DNA from: Gymnopus androsaceus JB14
Lineage: Eukaryota > Basidiomycota > Agaricomycetes > Agaricales > Omphalotaceae
Assembly: GCA_009733575.1 (NCBI GenBank)
Contig: ML769505.1
Coordinates: 79,567-143,566 of the forward strand
Direction: 5' to 3'
Length of the DNA: 64,000 bases
A model generated the notes under the pieces. That model saw only the letters and a program-made list of their open reading frames with translations. It had not been told where the DNA came from and did no database searches. Positions 22,295-35,020 of this stretch are shown in pieces. A program made the translations under genes and the position numbers. The number at the start of each line of letters is the position of its first letter. Position 1 is the first letter of the stretch.

Positions 22295-23195
22295 CTAAGG
22301 ACCCCAGAATAAAGGCTCTTCGCCAGTATCTCCATGTATTTCGATATGGGCCTGCCGGAGATAAACTGCAGAGGGTGTGATTTCAGTGACTCCTGCTGGC
22401 AATTCAGAACATGAACTTAAAAAGCAAGAAAAAAGGGAATCACCAAAGGAACGAGAATGGGAAATTGCTGTTTTTGGAAGAACCGCTGGATTATTATCGA
22501 TTTTGTGCTCTTCGAAGTGAGAGTTCTAGTAGCAAAATACAAATAATGTGTCAGAGAACAATCGGGACTGGAAAAAAACAATCTGACCTGAGTTAGCTGT
22601 GCTCGCTGCTTAGGCAAGTTCTCCTTCTCGGACTCAGAGCTTCCAGATTTAGGGTAGTTGCTCTGGATGCCGTTGCATCTTTGCTTATGAGTATTCCACA
22701 GGCCTCGATAATACGGTTTTTTGGGGTTAGAGCCGAGAGACACTGTTTTACTGCAACGTCGACAGACGACAGAGAGAGGTTGCACTTTCTGAATATCAGG
22801 ATCTGCTCTTAGAACCTTGTAACGTTCCTGAACGGAAAGACGACCCGTCGATACTGATGAATGCAGCGAGTCATCGTAAGCCAACGGCAATTTGCTCGCA
22901 TTTCGACGACGCGCAGGAGGTTGAGGCGACGAAAGACTGAACCGAAGGGGAGATATGTATATTCCATCAGTAACGGGGTGAGGTGGGATATATTAAAAAC
23001 TCACGTTTGAGCTTTATTCTTCGATTTGTTACGGATGCTCCTTCTAAGAACAACCAAAGGCGTATCATCTGCTCGTGGCGTAGATTCTAGAGTATCCTCT
23101 CCCACTGAAAGGTCATTCTCCCGATGGATCATGCTGTTATAAGGTGTAGTTTCAGTATCGAGAAGCAGCAGGTGCAACGGTGAACGCGGACTCAT
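22295..23195 (-). CDS. Small protein with C-x2-C / H-x3-C zinc-binding module
   Basis: Three exons join without a break: 23195-23005, 22936-22588 and 22525-22295, with introns of 68 and 62 bp. Their summed length is 771 nt, or 256 residues. The centre carries ERYKVLRADPDIQKVQPLSV followed by VCRRCSKTVSL and LWNTHKQRC. This is a recurring Agaricomycete pattern in which two Cys and a His-x3-Cys pair likely bind one zinc, resembling a degenerate BED-like finger. The N-terminus contains a basic stretch LRRSIRNKSKNKAQ. An ATG at 23195 opens the frame; protein-like sequence in another frame continues upstream (MVPVNGTESQLPP, near 23290) and may mean a lost 5' exon or a frameshift. Function unknown; DNA or RNA contact is a guess. 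Confidence 0.6.
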
Positions 23196-26100
23196 TATGA
23201 GAGGTGCTCAACCCAGAGCTATCACCATTGTGGATCATTCGTCTAAACTTCGGTGGCAACTGGGATTCTGTTCCGTTAACAGGAACCATGGCTGGAAAAT
23301 CGAGACGAAGAGAGTAAGGTAGATATAATCCTCTGCACCGATGAGCGGAATGACGAAATTGAACGGCGAAGGAAACGACTTGAAGGAAGCTAAGAAAAAT
23401 GGTATGAAACCACACGTGCTAAAGCAATGACCACGGTTAGTCAAAGCTCACACCTGGGTACAAGTTCGGGTGACGCCGCTGTATCTTCTCTTGAGGAGTA
23501 CGAATGCTTTCTAATTCTTGGAGCTGGTCGGATTTGGCTAATTATACATGATGTCGACTCTTCGATCTAAAGGATCTGGATGGAAGTCAAACCTAGAGTA
23601 GAGCAAATTGTCAGTTTGGCTGGCGTATCGACTTCACCAAGGTGAGTCCTCCACCTTTTCCCTTGGACAATTGAAGGTGCCGCCATGCAATTTATCGAGT
23701 CTGTAATCCTTCCGAGTTCAAGATCTTAAAATGATATGTTAAACTCCGAGAACTCTATGACACAAAAAATGTAACACACCCTTTTGATTTCTTCGATCAA
23801 TGATTTTCAAGTTGTGAACTGAGTATGCCAGAAAAATACTAAAACATTGAAATGATAGGTTTCAAATATGATCGCAAGAACATCATAATCCTCATGGTCG
23901 GGGAAAGTAGAGCCACTGAAAGGAGAAAATAGTGAAAAAGATTATGCGTCAGGACCAAGTCAGGACTACAGCAATAAGATTGAGAAGACGAATAAGTAGT
24001 GAAAGGACAACTAAAATCGTATATGTACAAAGTGCTGGAACTATAAGCCGATACTACACTTTCTCCGTGTTGATATACTTGTCCCATAACTTGTGTGTGC
24101 GAAATAACCGTAGTCAGCAACTGGGAGGAGAAGAGAGGAACAAGGAGAGAAAAGGCTGCGTTCTGAAGCGAGCGCCCAGCGGGAAGATAGTGAGGACGAG
24201 CAGGAAAAGAAATAATGAAGAAAAGAAGAGACGTTCAAACCAACACTCCAAGTCTACTTGCTTCTAGAATTCCATCGCTAGCGCTTTGAGTCAGAGTGAA
24301 TTGTGACGTTGGTCAAATGACACTGTTATTGCGTTCGATTGAACCAAACCGTTGGCAGAGTCATGGCCTATATGGATAGTCGGAGTCAAGAGGACAATAC
24401 TTGTATAACTTGGCAATGAGTGAGTCCACGATGACTGGCTCGTTCAAAATGTGTCGGTTTAACGGTTTCGCGGTTCCAGTTGTGACCTCGAGGCTCACTG
24501 ATCAGCATTACAAGCTCTCGCGAAAATGTTGAGAGATACTCACCTTCAAACTGCTTCCGACTTGATTCAACTTTTACTCAAATTATTATCAGCCTCGACC
24601 TTCTTTCTAATGTGCGCAAAAAATTGTCATGAGTTGAGTCGCAAGAATGAGTTCAGCACATTCCAATCAAAATTGAATCAATCTTAAGTCGGAAGATTGG
24701 GAAAATTGCTGCCAGAATTCTGAACGGCGCGATAAGGTTCATTGAGAACAGGTTGGGCTGGTCGCGTTTCGAGGTTAGAGTCAAGTTAGAGTCGTGATTT
24801 TTCAATTCTGATCGAGCGCTTTTTGAGCGCCAATCCACTCTCACTGATACGATTACGGTCTATAAACGACCTATTCCTTTTTCTGTGCCCTTCGACTCCA
24901 AGAAATCGCTTCGAATTGCAAGAAGTTCACGCGTGTCTTTTCTCAGACGTCGACTGTCACTCGATGAGTCAACTTTACTCGGACTGCTTGCCTATACTGG
25001 ATCCGATTCTATGTACATCCTATATCTTTCCGGAACCAGGGCGTTGGGAGGTGGTTTTACCTCAATAAGCGAGATTCCGCCCCCATCATACTACAGTACT
25101 GGTTTACGCCAGCCAACAAAAAAAATTAGCTCCGATGGTTCCAGGGCTTCGTCTGCGATGGCGGCTATTTTATCTCACTTGAGATGCATGATATGTATAC
25201 CCATCCATCAGCATATTTCTCGGGCTAAAACTGCTATCCCCTGAAAGATTCCATCGAAGTACATATCTGGCGCAAACATGTGCGCAGTTTAAAGTACTCA
25301 GCTGCATCTCACCCCAGCCGCCGAAGCGACAGCCTTGTTATTAGTATTCTGCCAATTTTCTTCTGTCTGTTCAATATTCGAATCGAGCACGCAGAGCATT
25401 CTTTTGTCTTTTGTCTTTCGTCCTCCCTTCTCTTCCGGAGCTGACTTTCCTCAAGGACATAAGGCTATTGCGCAGGTAATGTTGAAAAGTACGGGGAGGA
25501 TCTGGTAAGTCGTGGCGTTATAGACGCACACTTTGCTTTGAGTGCTCCTTAGAGTCTTCATTCAGAGATGCGAAGTTTAGCATTTTCTCCTACCTTCTTG
25601 CTCGGACAGGATGAAGCGCTGCGAATTCGAAGGACATTCCCGTGAACCACGGACAGTCTCCATTATAAACAGCACAACTTCGGGTCAAGACCTTTGCTAA
25701 ACCACCTCAGAATGACGATTGCAGATCTTACAATCGCGGTGTGAGTGATTTTCGATTTGATTCAAAAACCAACTAACTTATAGCACTGTAGAGTATGGAT
25801 TTGCTTTTGTATGACGTTTCCTCTTTTGGCTGGGATAGGTCTCTTAGCTTCTTTGCTATATATCTTATTGCACTTCTAGGGTAGGCAATAGCATAAGGAT
25901 ATGCCCTATATTTTTGCGCGATCGACTCAAGTTTATTTCCAGGGTTCTGGCGACACTTCAATCAAGTAGGATACATTTACTACGTGGTTTGAAATGAATC
26001 GGACACAATCGGGGCGATTGTCTTGCGAGCTAGATCCTTGTATTTCTTTGTATCACATTAACAGAAAGGAAAATCTCTGCAGTGGTTCACCAGTGAGTTC

Positions 26101-26819
26101 ATAACGATTTTAAGTTTATCTCTATTTGACAACATGCATATACCGAGATCCAACTGTCATAGCAGGGGAAGCTGGATTCGGCTACGCATTGCGACCTGTA
26201 GAACATGGACTTTGACTAGGAGAAGGCCTACAATGGAGGGATTAGCATGATCTAAGTCGTCTCCTAAGATTAGTGTCCAGTGCGCTGTTAGAATGATTCG
26301 AAGCAAAACGATCTATAGAAACAGTGAAACCTTTTAGTATTGGACTAAAAACCAAGCTAAACCGTACCTCAACCCATGCTATGATTACCAGAGCAATATT
26401 TTCCGAGCCTTTGTAGGCCCAAAGCGTGCACAGAACGCATATAGCTGTTTGTAGTTCTGAAATTTGAACCCTTAAACCGCAGAGTTTGGCCGGCATGCAT
26501 ATGGTTTAACCTTGCATCGAACCCTTCCTTCCTGCCTGTGGCCTATAGTCTAGCCGTCACTGCACACTTTCGGACTACGCATTCGACGTAGTGTGTAAAT
26601 TGTACGTTGTTTAATTAGTATTCAACTCGAGTATCTAGTACTGCTACTCGACTGCTACTGGAAGTTCTACAGCCGCGTCCAATGCCGGTTCAATCGCTAA
26701 CAGTAATTTGACCGAGGGCGAAGCACCCAGTCACTAGCCATTTGTCTACGACTGGTCATTTCTGTAGGATGCATGTCTCAAGAACCCGATCTCCCGAATC
26801 TCCCGCATTGATGAGAAAA
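23196..26819. other. 3.6 kb without a recognisable gene
   Basis: Several frames of 60-120 codons occur on both strands (for example 23932-24267 plus and 24885-25244 plus) but none shows domain motifs or a coherent exon chain. A hydrophobic minus-strand frame at 26242-26496 (LQTAICVLCTLWAYKGSENI) faintly resembles one helix pair of a DUF6533-like membrane protein. I do not call it. Confidence 0.35.
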
Positions 26820-27730
26820 CTCAGAACGTGTTCAGTGAGCATCTAGTGGTACGAGTAGTACCTACTTACCTACTTATTTCCTTTGTAGGTCTCCGAGGCC
26901 TGATTCCATAATTTCTCAACTTCGAATCAAATCCCCTGTCAAATTCATCGACGAACCAGGGTAGAAAATGCTTGGGCTGACAAATTGCGGTACGTTCCGG
27001 GAGCTAACGATGGTAAATTAACCGATAGCGATAAGTAGCGAAGTACAGCACCAAGCTACAGTCTCGGTGACTCGGCGTATCCTCGGTATATCGATATATC
27101 GAACTGTAGGTTGACTTCGAGAATGCTGTCGCACTCCCGCACTAAGGGTTAGAAAATTCAGAACATGAAGTTTCCGGCGTCCAATGGGCACCTACTTACT
27201 TATTTATTTTCGAGGCTTGCGACATATGCATCAAATATGCATACTCTCAGCATTCCCAGTAAGATTTATAGGGTAGACAACGCTAACGTACAAGTTTGCG
27301 TCTCGGTAGCTACGTCCCTTCATTTTTCAACTGCGGTCAACTATCTCATAATGCACAAGGTCGGGAGATAGCTAATCCTATGTATTTTGAGATTATATAC
27401 TCAAAATAGCAATGTAACTGGTGGCGATAGTGAAATTCAGCGTCACAGTCTTGACGACTCTCTATCTATGTATTCGAACTGTAGATCGGTATGCTTCGAG
27501 AGTGCCATGTTGGCACTCCTGCATTAAAGGTCAGAAAACTCATTCAAATGCGAGATTTCCGGTGTTCAAAGAGCATTTACTTACCTATTTGTTCTCCAGG
27601 CTTGCGAGGTTCCACGCTTTCTCAACTTGGAATCGAATCCCTGGTCAGAATCATCGGCGACCCAGGGTAGACAATGCTGCCTTGCATGTATATTTAAATT
27701 TGTAGCATTCTGGGTTGGCGAAATTTTGGT
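26820..27730. repeat. Three degenerate tandem copies of a 200-400 bp unit
   Basis: Unit starts at about 26818, 27150 and 27532. Each begins with AAAACTCA/AAAATTCAGAAC-like sequence, then ACCTACTTACTTATTT-like sequence, GAGGCTTGCGA, an ATCCC(C)TGGTCA-like block and CAGGGTAGACAATGC. The first two units finish with TATTCGAACTGTAG/ATATCGAACTGTAG, CTTCGAGA and CACTCCTGCA/CACTCCCGCA. Unit lengths differ through indels (about 330, 380 and 200 bp). No coding capacity. Confidence 0.7.
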
Positions 27731-28035
27731 ACGCGCCAGAATCTGCGTGCTGTTAAGCGATTCACTTTTCCACTACTAATTTTCAACGTCGAGCCTGCGG
27801 CAAGGGTGCAACTCTAGTGAAACTGGAATGTCAGGCATATCTGAAAAAGCGATAAGTACTTAAATCTTGTTCTGAGCTCAGTATACTTCCAACTGCTAGT
27901 CAGATTCCCTCCTTTTTGCTGGTTAAATTTATTTTCACCTTTACGATCTACAAACGACTCATCCCTTCTCCTCGCCTTCACAATTCACAATCCACCCACT
28001 GTGGCAATACAAAAATAACCCACTACACTCTCATT

Positions 28036-28206
28036 ATGCGTTTCATTACTGCTTGTCTCGTCTTATTCATGGTTTTCACCACCATTGCATTCGCGTCGCC
28101 TGTACCGGTGGTGGGCTGCTCCGCATTCTTTTCAAATACTCAACTTATCATCAGTCGTAACAATATTATACCGCCGGACATAGACTTGTTGAGGCTTGTT
28201 ACTTAA
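28036..28206 (+). CDS. Short secreted peptide
   Basis: A 56-residue frame begins MRFITACLVLFMVFTTIAFA and continues SPVPVV. This is a strong signal peptide with cleavage expected after AFA or ASP. The ATG at 28036 is preceded by a CACTACACTCTCATT leader like those of other secreted fungal genes. Only about 35 residues would remain after cleavage, so the gene may be truncated, or a donor site may lie inside the frame with further exons downstream. No cysteine pattern beyond one Cys. Function unknown. Confidence 0.4.
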   Translation: MRFITACLVLFMVFTTIAFASPVPVVGCSAFFSNTQLIISRNNIIPPDIDLLRLVT

Positions 28207-28384
28207 TTGGCAATCGACCTTGGATGCCTAAGCTTAAATCGTTCGATTTGACTGACTTTATCTATTTACTTCGCTTTTTCCTTGTGACTCTGGGAGAGTA
28301 CGACGGAGGTAATTTGGCGCTTGGGCGCCATCACTTAGGCGCCGAGAAACGCTTGTCTATTCCATAATGTTGTGTCTAAAATTA

Positions 28385-29060
28385 TCGGCCATGCTGGTTC
28401 AACTGCTCCAGCTCAACCGAACGTATTGGTTTAATGATGTCCCTTCGTTGGTCGACCACTCTTGGATGCTTGAATACGAAACGATATCCTCTCGCCACCT
28501 CTTCGCTCCCAGTATCTCAATATCTTCGCCGCAGCACAAACCATTCTAGCCCTCCTTTTTTCAATAGATACTTTCACTTTAAAACCATCCTTGATTTATT
28601 CCTCCATTGATGTGCGCCAAAGAGTGAAAACCATCTCTAGTGCCTACGACCAATACACTGATTCTCAATTATCTATGGTAGACGTAGTGTGCCATGTAGT
28701 ATCGAACTATGGATAGCCACCTCCGTGAGTGTTTTCCCAATCTCCACAACTTCACCTTTAGCATCAGCACTTTCTGTATGATCATCGTGGTCCTGTGGAG
28801 CCCACTGGACAGGTTGGGCATAACTATGTTTTCGATGCACGGGTATACCGTGTTGTCCATATCCAGACTAAACTTACAGCACACATCTCCATACGTACCA
28901 ATTTACCGGCCTGGTTAACAGCCCTTGAGCCCGCATAGTGACGGAAGAACCTCAACAACATGCATTGGCAGTCATCATCATGGTACGCCTGTTGACGTCC
29001 ACATCCTGAGTGGATATTGACTCCTCCAGCTATGTAGCAGGTTATGCCCTCCTTTCCCGA
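28385..29060 (+). pseudogene. Decayed copy of the HSWMLEY F-box-like family
   Basis: Translations in shifting frames align in order with the gene at 44276-45579: SLVDHSWMLEYETISSRHLF against PLVNHSWMLEYARLSSCHLF, then SFFNRYF against SFFNRFL, then AYDQYTDSQLSM against IYDQYIDSKSSM, then VFDARVYRVVHIQ against VFDARLYRVVNVF, and finally VRLLTSTS against VRLSTSTA. Stops and frame changes occur throughout, so it cannot be translated. It lies on the opposite strand to the fuller copy 16 kb away. Confidence 0.75.
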
Positions 29061-31657
29061 TTCTTTAACGAGCTAGTCCTGCGGGAAAGCGAAGGTGTTA
29101 TCGAGAACAGAATACACGAATTTCAACTGGGTGCCAACTTGAAATGACTTACCCACTGGGCCAGTCACGACTCCGTTCCGCGGCAGTCTTACAGTAACTA
29201 TTCTAGGTAAGTTCAAAACGTGTGCAGATATAAAGAAGGTTTAAACGCTATAGAAACAGATCCAACGGCTGCTGAAAAATCTTCCTAGTCCTATTGCTAC
29301 TCGGGAAGCCAGGTGATTGTGCTTCCCGAATCCTTCACCGACAAAAGTGAGTCTTGTACAAAGCATCTTGCACCACAGCACGTATTTTCATGAACTGTGC
29401 CAGTTTGTCGACATAATTGGAGGGCTTAGAGAAGGATGCTGAAGCTATGGTACAGCATCTTGGCCACTGCATAAGCGTACTTCACTCGATAGCGCTAAGA
29501 TGGCTATGTTCAAGATTAGGTTCAGTGGGCGCGCGTAAGGGTAAAGAATCAAGCTATCACACAATGCAAAACCGCACTCCTCCCAGAGTGAGAATGCGAC
29601 TATGTACATGCATCGCTTGTTGAAGCTGAAATGGACCCACGCCACTCGGTATGAGTTCCGATCTGCGCTTATGGAAACAATCGCTATCTTTGCGGGAACG
29701 TGAACCTGAGCTCAGACTTTGGAAGGCGCCTCATTGGTGAATGTGACAGCCTTTGCTGAACAGCATCTTCATTCCGTTCTCTCCCCGATGTGATAAACTC
29801 TTTGCAGCGTGGATACAGCAAGCCAACAGCCTACAGTTACTCGTGTGAGGAACTGTGCCTCTTTGGTGCATCCCGAGTACCTAACTGCTCTTGAATCAGA
29901 TACAGACATTTCTTGGTATTCTCAGCCTTGCTTCCCGAGTCGAATTTTTAGCTTCGATGTTATTTTTAAAATCTAATATATCCAAGAACGAAGCGAGCAG
30001 CCCACCCCGTGGTGGTCCAATACAAACCTTTCCAGTTGTATGGTTAACTTGAAGCTCGCGGCACGCACATAAGCATGGTATGGCCATTCTTCACTTTCCG
30101 AGGAACAGTTTAAATGCAACCTCAAATGGTGATAGAATTTAAGAATCTCTCGGAGGCTATACAGTGATTCAATGACACTTGTGAACAAGCCAGCTCGCTA
30201 GTAGCGCTATCTAGTTGAAGTTAAAAAAAATCGATCCAACAATGTCCAGCTCCAACGGATATTCATATAAGAATACATAAACTGGTACGACATGTTTTCC
30301 AACATTATTGGCTATAATTTTGGAGAGCCACGGGACCGTATTGTCCAACTGCAAATGCTTCTGCCGAAAGCTTGTAGCGGACACCTGCCTTTATGATTCT
30401 ACACTAAACTCACATTCAAGCCGTACTGTCGACGTCAAAACAAGCGCGATCTGTTCTTGCAGATCGCACCTAACAAGACTTCTCCCGCTTTAGCGTTAAA
30501 CAAAAAACGAGGATATTCGTTTGTTGATTAATTTGAATTTTGAATGGAAGGAATTTATTTCGTCGAATACAAGACATGAACCGGTAGCAGAAAGAATGAT
30601 AAGGGGAAATCTTTTTACGTCCCTTGTGTTGTTCAATGGCGAGAGAAACAAATTGCTATACCCTCGTGCTGTTGCTTGCAAGCAATAGATCAGTTGCATA
30701 TTTGTATAAGGGATGTAATACGGAGATTGTAGAATCCTGAGATTCCAAACCATCATGCATACCTTGGAGACGTTGCCACAGCGCATTGGCCATTGGCTCT
30801 TGAATGCAATGTGCGAACCATTTCCCGGGTGGGAGATAGAAACCGTTGATAACGCATTGAGTTAAGAGCATAATTCCGAAGTGGTCAGTAGAATTTATGC
30901 AAGATAAGTACTTAGTCGAGGAAGTATGTAGGAAAGAAGGTTTCACTCCTAGAGGATTGTGATGAACGGATGGAACGATCGTACGGATCGGACCTTGATG
31001 AACGACCTATTTGAACAGCCAGAGTTATCACCACTTGAAATCCCAGAGAATGCATTGCTGAAGTCGGCGAATAGCATCCAAAGCCGAATAATATTCCGGA
31101 ATACGAGTACACTGAATCTGATGGACGGTTCGGATAGCCACTACTGTAGCATATAGTTGACCTCGTCCAGAAGTAGCGAGTGGATCCTGAGAACCAAGCG
31201 CTCCCAAGGCGAAAATGCGGGGATATAATCGGGCTTTTTGATGGATAGGTAGCAGCTCCACTTGGAAGTAAAGGTAAATAATTGATTGGAGCTAGTTTGA
31301 GACGAGAATTTCCGCTGGTTCCAAAATGATACTAGGCCACCCCGACGGAAACTCGCTCAGAATTGTCAGCTGGATGCGCAAGTTTCAGGAAAAGCTTCAA
31401 GCGAATTGTTGAACCACCTAGATTCTGAGTGGAGGAGTTTTTTTTGCAGTTGCTGAACCAGAGGAGCAATGTGACCAGTCACGCGGTAAATCACTCACCA
31501 CGTGATATTACACATCGCGTTTGGTTGAATCTATAGTTCTTCAACAACAGTCATCCCGCCCCGCCAGTGCGCTTTCTATAGTCTGACAGTATCTCGGCAC
31601 CAAGGTATATTTTTCCTATGTCTACTGTACCGCTAATTCTAACCACTTTTCAGCAGG
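29061..31657. other. 2.6 kb without a recognisable gene
   Basis: Short frames on both strands (for example minus 30656-30946 with FGIMLLTQCVINGFYLPPGK, and minus 31028-31261 with FALGALGSQDPLATSGRGQL) look partly protein-like but do not join into a convincing gene. The right end carries the 5' leader of the TPX2-family gene; a CTTTTCAG acceptor just before its ATG suggests a 5'UTR intron. Confidence 0.35.
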
Positions 31658-33650
31658 ATGGAGAACGGAAACGACCTTAGCTTGAGGCATCTTCCTGATC
31701 TTTCCAGCTCTTCTTTCTCCTTCGAAATTCCTCCAGAGTCCAACGATGAACTCCTACTAAACAACGACGACGACTTCTTCGGCGCCGCAAATGATAGTTT
31801 CGCAACACCAGCACCCACTCGAACTATCCAAGAACCTCTGACCGTAAAGACAATAACCCCAAAACCCGTCGCCAGCGCTCAGCGAGAATTTCCCGGAACT
31901 CTAAATCACGAGAAGATGGTCATGACTGTTCTATCGAACTCTTCTCAGTCCAATTCTACTCGTTCGCGTGCGGAAGCAGAAGAACACTCCGAAAAGCCTC
32001 GAGTCAAAATTGCGACAGGTCAGAAGATGAGAGGTACAGGTGGATTCGACATGCGGAATGAGGTGTTGTCTACGCCTCAGAGGATGCAGAAATTAAGGGA
32101 TGAGATTAAGAACTTGGCGGAAACGAAGCATAGGTCGGAAAAGCCCATCCCCATGTCCGATTCCATCGAAAAGCAAGCCAGAAGCAGCGTATGTACTCCC
32201 ATTAGGCGTTGTCCAAATCTTGGAACTTATCATTTTGTATGTTAGGCCGTCATAAGTGGCGGAGCTTCCAGGCTGAAGAATATAGTGACTTCATCCAGCC
32301 ATTCTCTTCTCGAGCGACCTACATTCAGCCAGACCATCTACGTACCAAGTGACGAGGCCGCTGTAGGCGCTTCCGAAAATAGGCACATTGACATGAACGT
32401 TATTTCGACAGCTCGTGGCGGATTGGCTGAACGTTTAGTAATGTACAGTCAAAACCTTGCTGGCTCGCAAGAGTAAGTCGCCTAATCTCGCCTATTCTCG
32501 ACTTTCGAGCTTGGCTCAACTTTCTTTCAAATTAGGCTTTCTAATCTGCGTGCTGGCACCGTCTCTTCGGCATTGACGGTTTCTTCACCTTTCCATCAAA
32601 TTTCCAGCCATCTTCCCCATGGTGCAAGTCCGAAGGCTTCAACGAGGGACATGGTGCCATGTCTCACCCTTTCCCAGCTTTCCCCATCGAAGACGAGACG
32701 GCGCTCGTCCACTCCTGAACCGAAATCTCTTCGATCTTCCGATGGCGATGCGTCACCCATGCGTCAATCTCACAAGAGGCCAGGTTCACCGGTCTCGAAC
32801 ACGCAGCTTAGGAAGAAGGAAAAGATATCCACTATCAGCTCCTCCTCAGCGCGCGCCATCCTACCGGGAAGTCGTGCCATCATCAAGAGACGTACTCCCT
32901 CAGTAAACTCAAACTCAGCCTCCGTCATGGCCAAGACCAAGCCTATGCGCCACGTCAGCGGTCCATCCAGAACTACGCGAGGTCCACCGGTGGTCTCGAA
33001 AGGGTCTCTCGGAGGCTCCTCGATAGCGCAAAGTCACACCGTGGTTCATTCCTCCGGCACCTTAATGGACTCGGGTGGCTCCTCCAAACTCAGCGTGGAA
33101 CAATCCGAAGGCTCTACAAAGGTAAGCCTCATCCCATTTTCGTGCTACCAGTAACTCGAAAGTCTAGTTTTAGATAACAAGAAGTCATCCAACACGACCT
33201 GTTGAATTCAATTTTCGCACCAACGTGCGAAGTGAAGCGGGCAGACCTAGTTCCAATGCACGAGAGCCCGAGGACAGCTCCCAACGAAAATTGAAACATC
33301 ATACACCATACACCATACCCAACTTCAAGTCCTCTCATGCCGCCCAAGATGCGCTCTTAACCAGTCTCAAGGGACAGATTACGCCTGTCGTACCTCTTCC
33401 TATTGAGATGCACACGGACGTGAGGGCTCGGGAGAGGAGTAAATTCAATGAACGTGTCCGAGAGAAGGAGGCGGAAATGGATCGTGCTTTGGAAGAAAGG
33501 AAGCGGCAGCAAGCGGAGGAGGAGGAAAGGGAAAACAGGGAGCTGCGGAAGAAAGCGATACCTAAAGCTCATCCGGTGCCGGACTGGTACAAGGACGTTC
33601 CTCGTCGAAAGGAACAACGGTCCCAGTCGGGGAGCGAAGTAGACCGCTGA
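31658..33650 (+). CDS. TPX2-family spindle/microtubule protein
   Basis: Four exons (31658-32188, 32246-32472, 32536-33121, 33174-33650) with consensus introns of 57, 63 and 52 bp sum to 1821 nt, an uninterrupted 606-residue protein. The C-terminus carries the TPX2 domain: PTRPVEFNFRTNVRSEAG, then PLPIEMHTDVRARERSKFNE, a long charged helix (EKEAEMDRALEERKRQQAEE), and KAIPKAHPVPDWYKDVP, where the KAxPVPxWYK box is the family hallmark. The rest is Ser/Pro-rich and disordered, with SPSKTRRRSSTPEP and TPQR sites that look like Cdk/mitotic kinase targets. TPX2 proteins bind microtubules, target and activate Aurora A and promote spindle assembly; here the role is inferred from the domain. The acidic N-terminus (LLLNNDDDFFG) may serve as a kinase- or partner-binding segment. 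Confidence 0.88.
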
Positions 33651-34840
33651 GATAAGGCTTGGCCAGGTTCGGTAAGTAGTTTGTCGTTTACGATGAATGT
33701 TCTGCACGGAAAAAAAACTTTTCTTTCTCTGCTCGTTCCTCTTCCTCATTATCACTGTCATCTGAGTTATTAAAGTATCATCATATTCGGGTGCTACTCG
33801 CGTAGATGCTGAATTTGTATGTAAGTACATACTTCCATTTATCAATGTACCCAATTTATTCACATTGTGCTATGCATCTCTTCAGAATCACAATTGACGT
33901 CTGCTTCAAATCACACTGAAACGGTAGAAGAAAACCGGAGCAGATGTGATTCCGCGCTGTCCGGACTACTTACGCCTAACAATCTGTTGAGCCTCGTTTT
34001 TATATTCTCACCTTGAGGAGTCTGGAGCGCTTTCTCTTTCTGTCACCGCGGCCGCCATTCATAAGTATCAGTTACTTTGCTGTCGCTACTTGACGGTTTT
34101 CTTTTGACAATGACATCCACACTAATTTTTACAGACGAGACGTTTTCCCTGGACTGTATACATTACTACATGCTAGTCGCTGACAGCTAACATCAACGTC
34201 AGGACGCTGTACTAATTTCCTCTTCAGGAATAGGTGTATTTTGTGTATGTCTATTCTTGCAATTTCAGATTTTAAAATTCAGATCACTGTAGCATCGGGC
34301 TTGCCAAGGAAGATCTCTCGGGAGATGCAGTTTATTCTATCCTGTACCTCGGCTCGATCTCAACCCGGTTCGTATCCGTTGTGTGGTTCACTTACACAGC
34401 TCCCTACTACAGCTTCTTATGATCACTCATTAACTTCGCCATTTTCACAGTCGAGGCAAAAACGTGGTGTTCCTATGACCGAACTTCTTTGTGTTCCGAC
34501 GGTTCCGCACTGCGCCGTGCATTAATCTGGTAGGTCAGCAGGATATCTGCCAATCGTTTTTTTGTTTGATGATATGAACTTACCATAATTGGCCTAGATT
34601 GCTTTGTATTATGCTTTCTCAACAGTGGCTCAGCTCTCTCGTTCCACTTATCAACATCTAACAGGCGCCAAAGTAGCAAAAGGGATGCCGAAAGGTGATG
34701 CCGTCACTGGAAAATAGATAAAAGGCAGCTGAGTCTCCTTACCCTCTCTATCGAACTACCCATCTTCATTCGCAGTCTTCATCTGCCGATACTCATCTGT
34801 TGAATACTCTCTCGATTCATCCATACTCTCTTCATTCATC
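33651..34840. other. Intergenic; promoter of the small Cys/His protein at its right end
   Basis: No gene seen. A TATA-like GATAAAAG sits at about 34717-34724, roughly 120 bp before the ATG at 34841, followed by a CT-rich leader typical of strongly expressed fungal genes. Confidence 0.4.
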
Positions 34841-35020
34841 ATGTGCACTCAATCCGCTGCCACAGTCGCACCCTCATCTTCCGTTTCCCGAAACGCTTGC
34901 ACACCTGCCTCTTCGCAGTCCACCGAGTCTAACACGGGCATCTGCCATCATAACGCTCCCCAATGCGCCATCTGCAGTTGGCGCGGTGAACATGCCCCCA
35001 ACTGCCCTTTGAAGGCATAG
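34841..35020 (+). CDS. 59-residue Cys/His-rich protein
   Basis: ATG at 34841 and TAG at 35018-35020 frame MCTQSAATVAPSSSVSRNAC, a Ser/Thr-rich head, and a compact tail ICHHNAPQCAICSWRGEHAP-NCPLKA. The tail has the spacing C-x6-C-x2-C with a His pair after the first Cys and a later H-x3-C, which suggests one structural zinc site. The codon choice, the TATA-like box and the CT-rich leader upstream support a real, possibly highly expressed small gene. A longer overlapping frame on the same strand is less protein-like. Function unknown; metal binding is inferred from the residues only. Confidence 0.5.
   Translation: MCTQSAATVAPSSSVSRNACTPASSQSTESNTGICHHNAPQCAICSWRGEHAPNCPLKA

Noticed and set aside
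23932..24267. 111-codon plus-strand frame, Arg/Lys-rich
   Set aside because: Composition follows the purine-rich DNA; the opposite strand is equally open; no motif.
26242..26496. Hydrophobic minus-strand frame resembling a DUF6533-type helix pair
   Set aside because: Only one short segment, no neighbouring exons with family motifs.
33357..33863. 168-codon minus-strand frame
   Set aside because: Lies antisense to the TPX2 domain exon, which is clearly the real coding strand.
34800..35012. 70-codon plus-strand frame overlapping the Cys/His protein
   Set aside because: No ordered motif, and the Cys/His frame has the better start context and composition.
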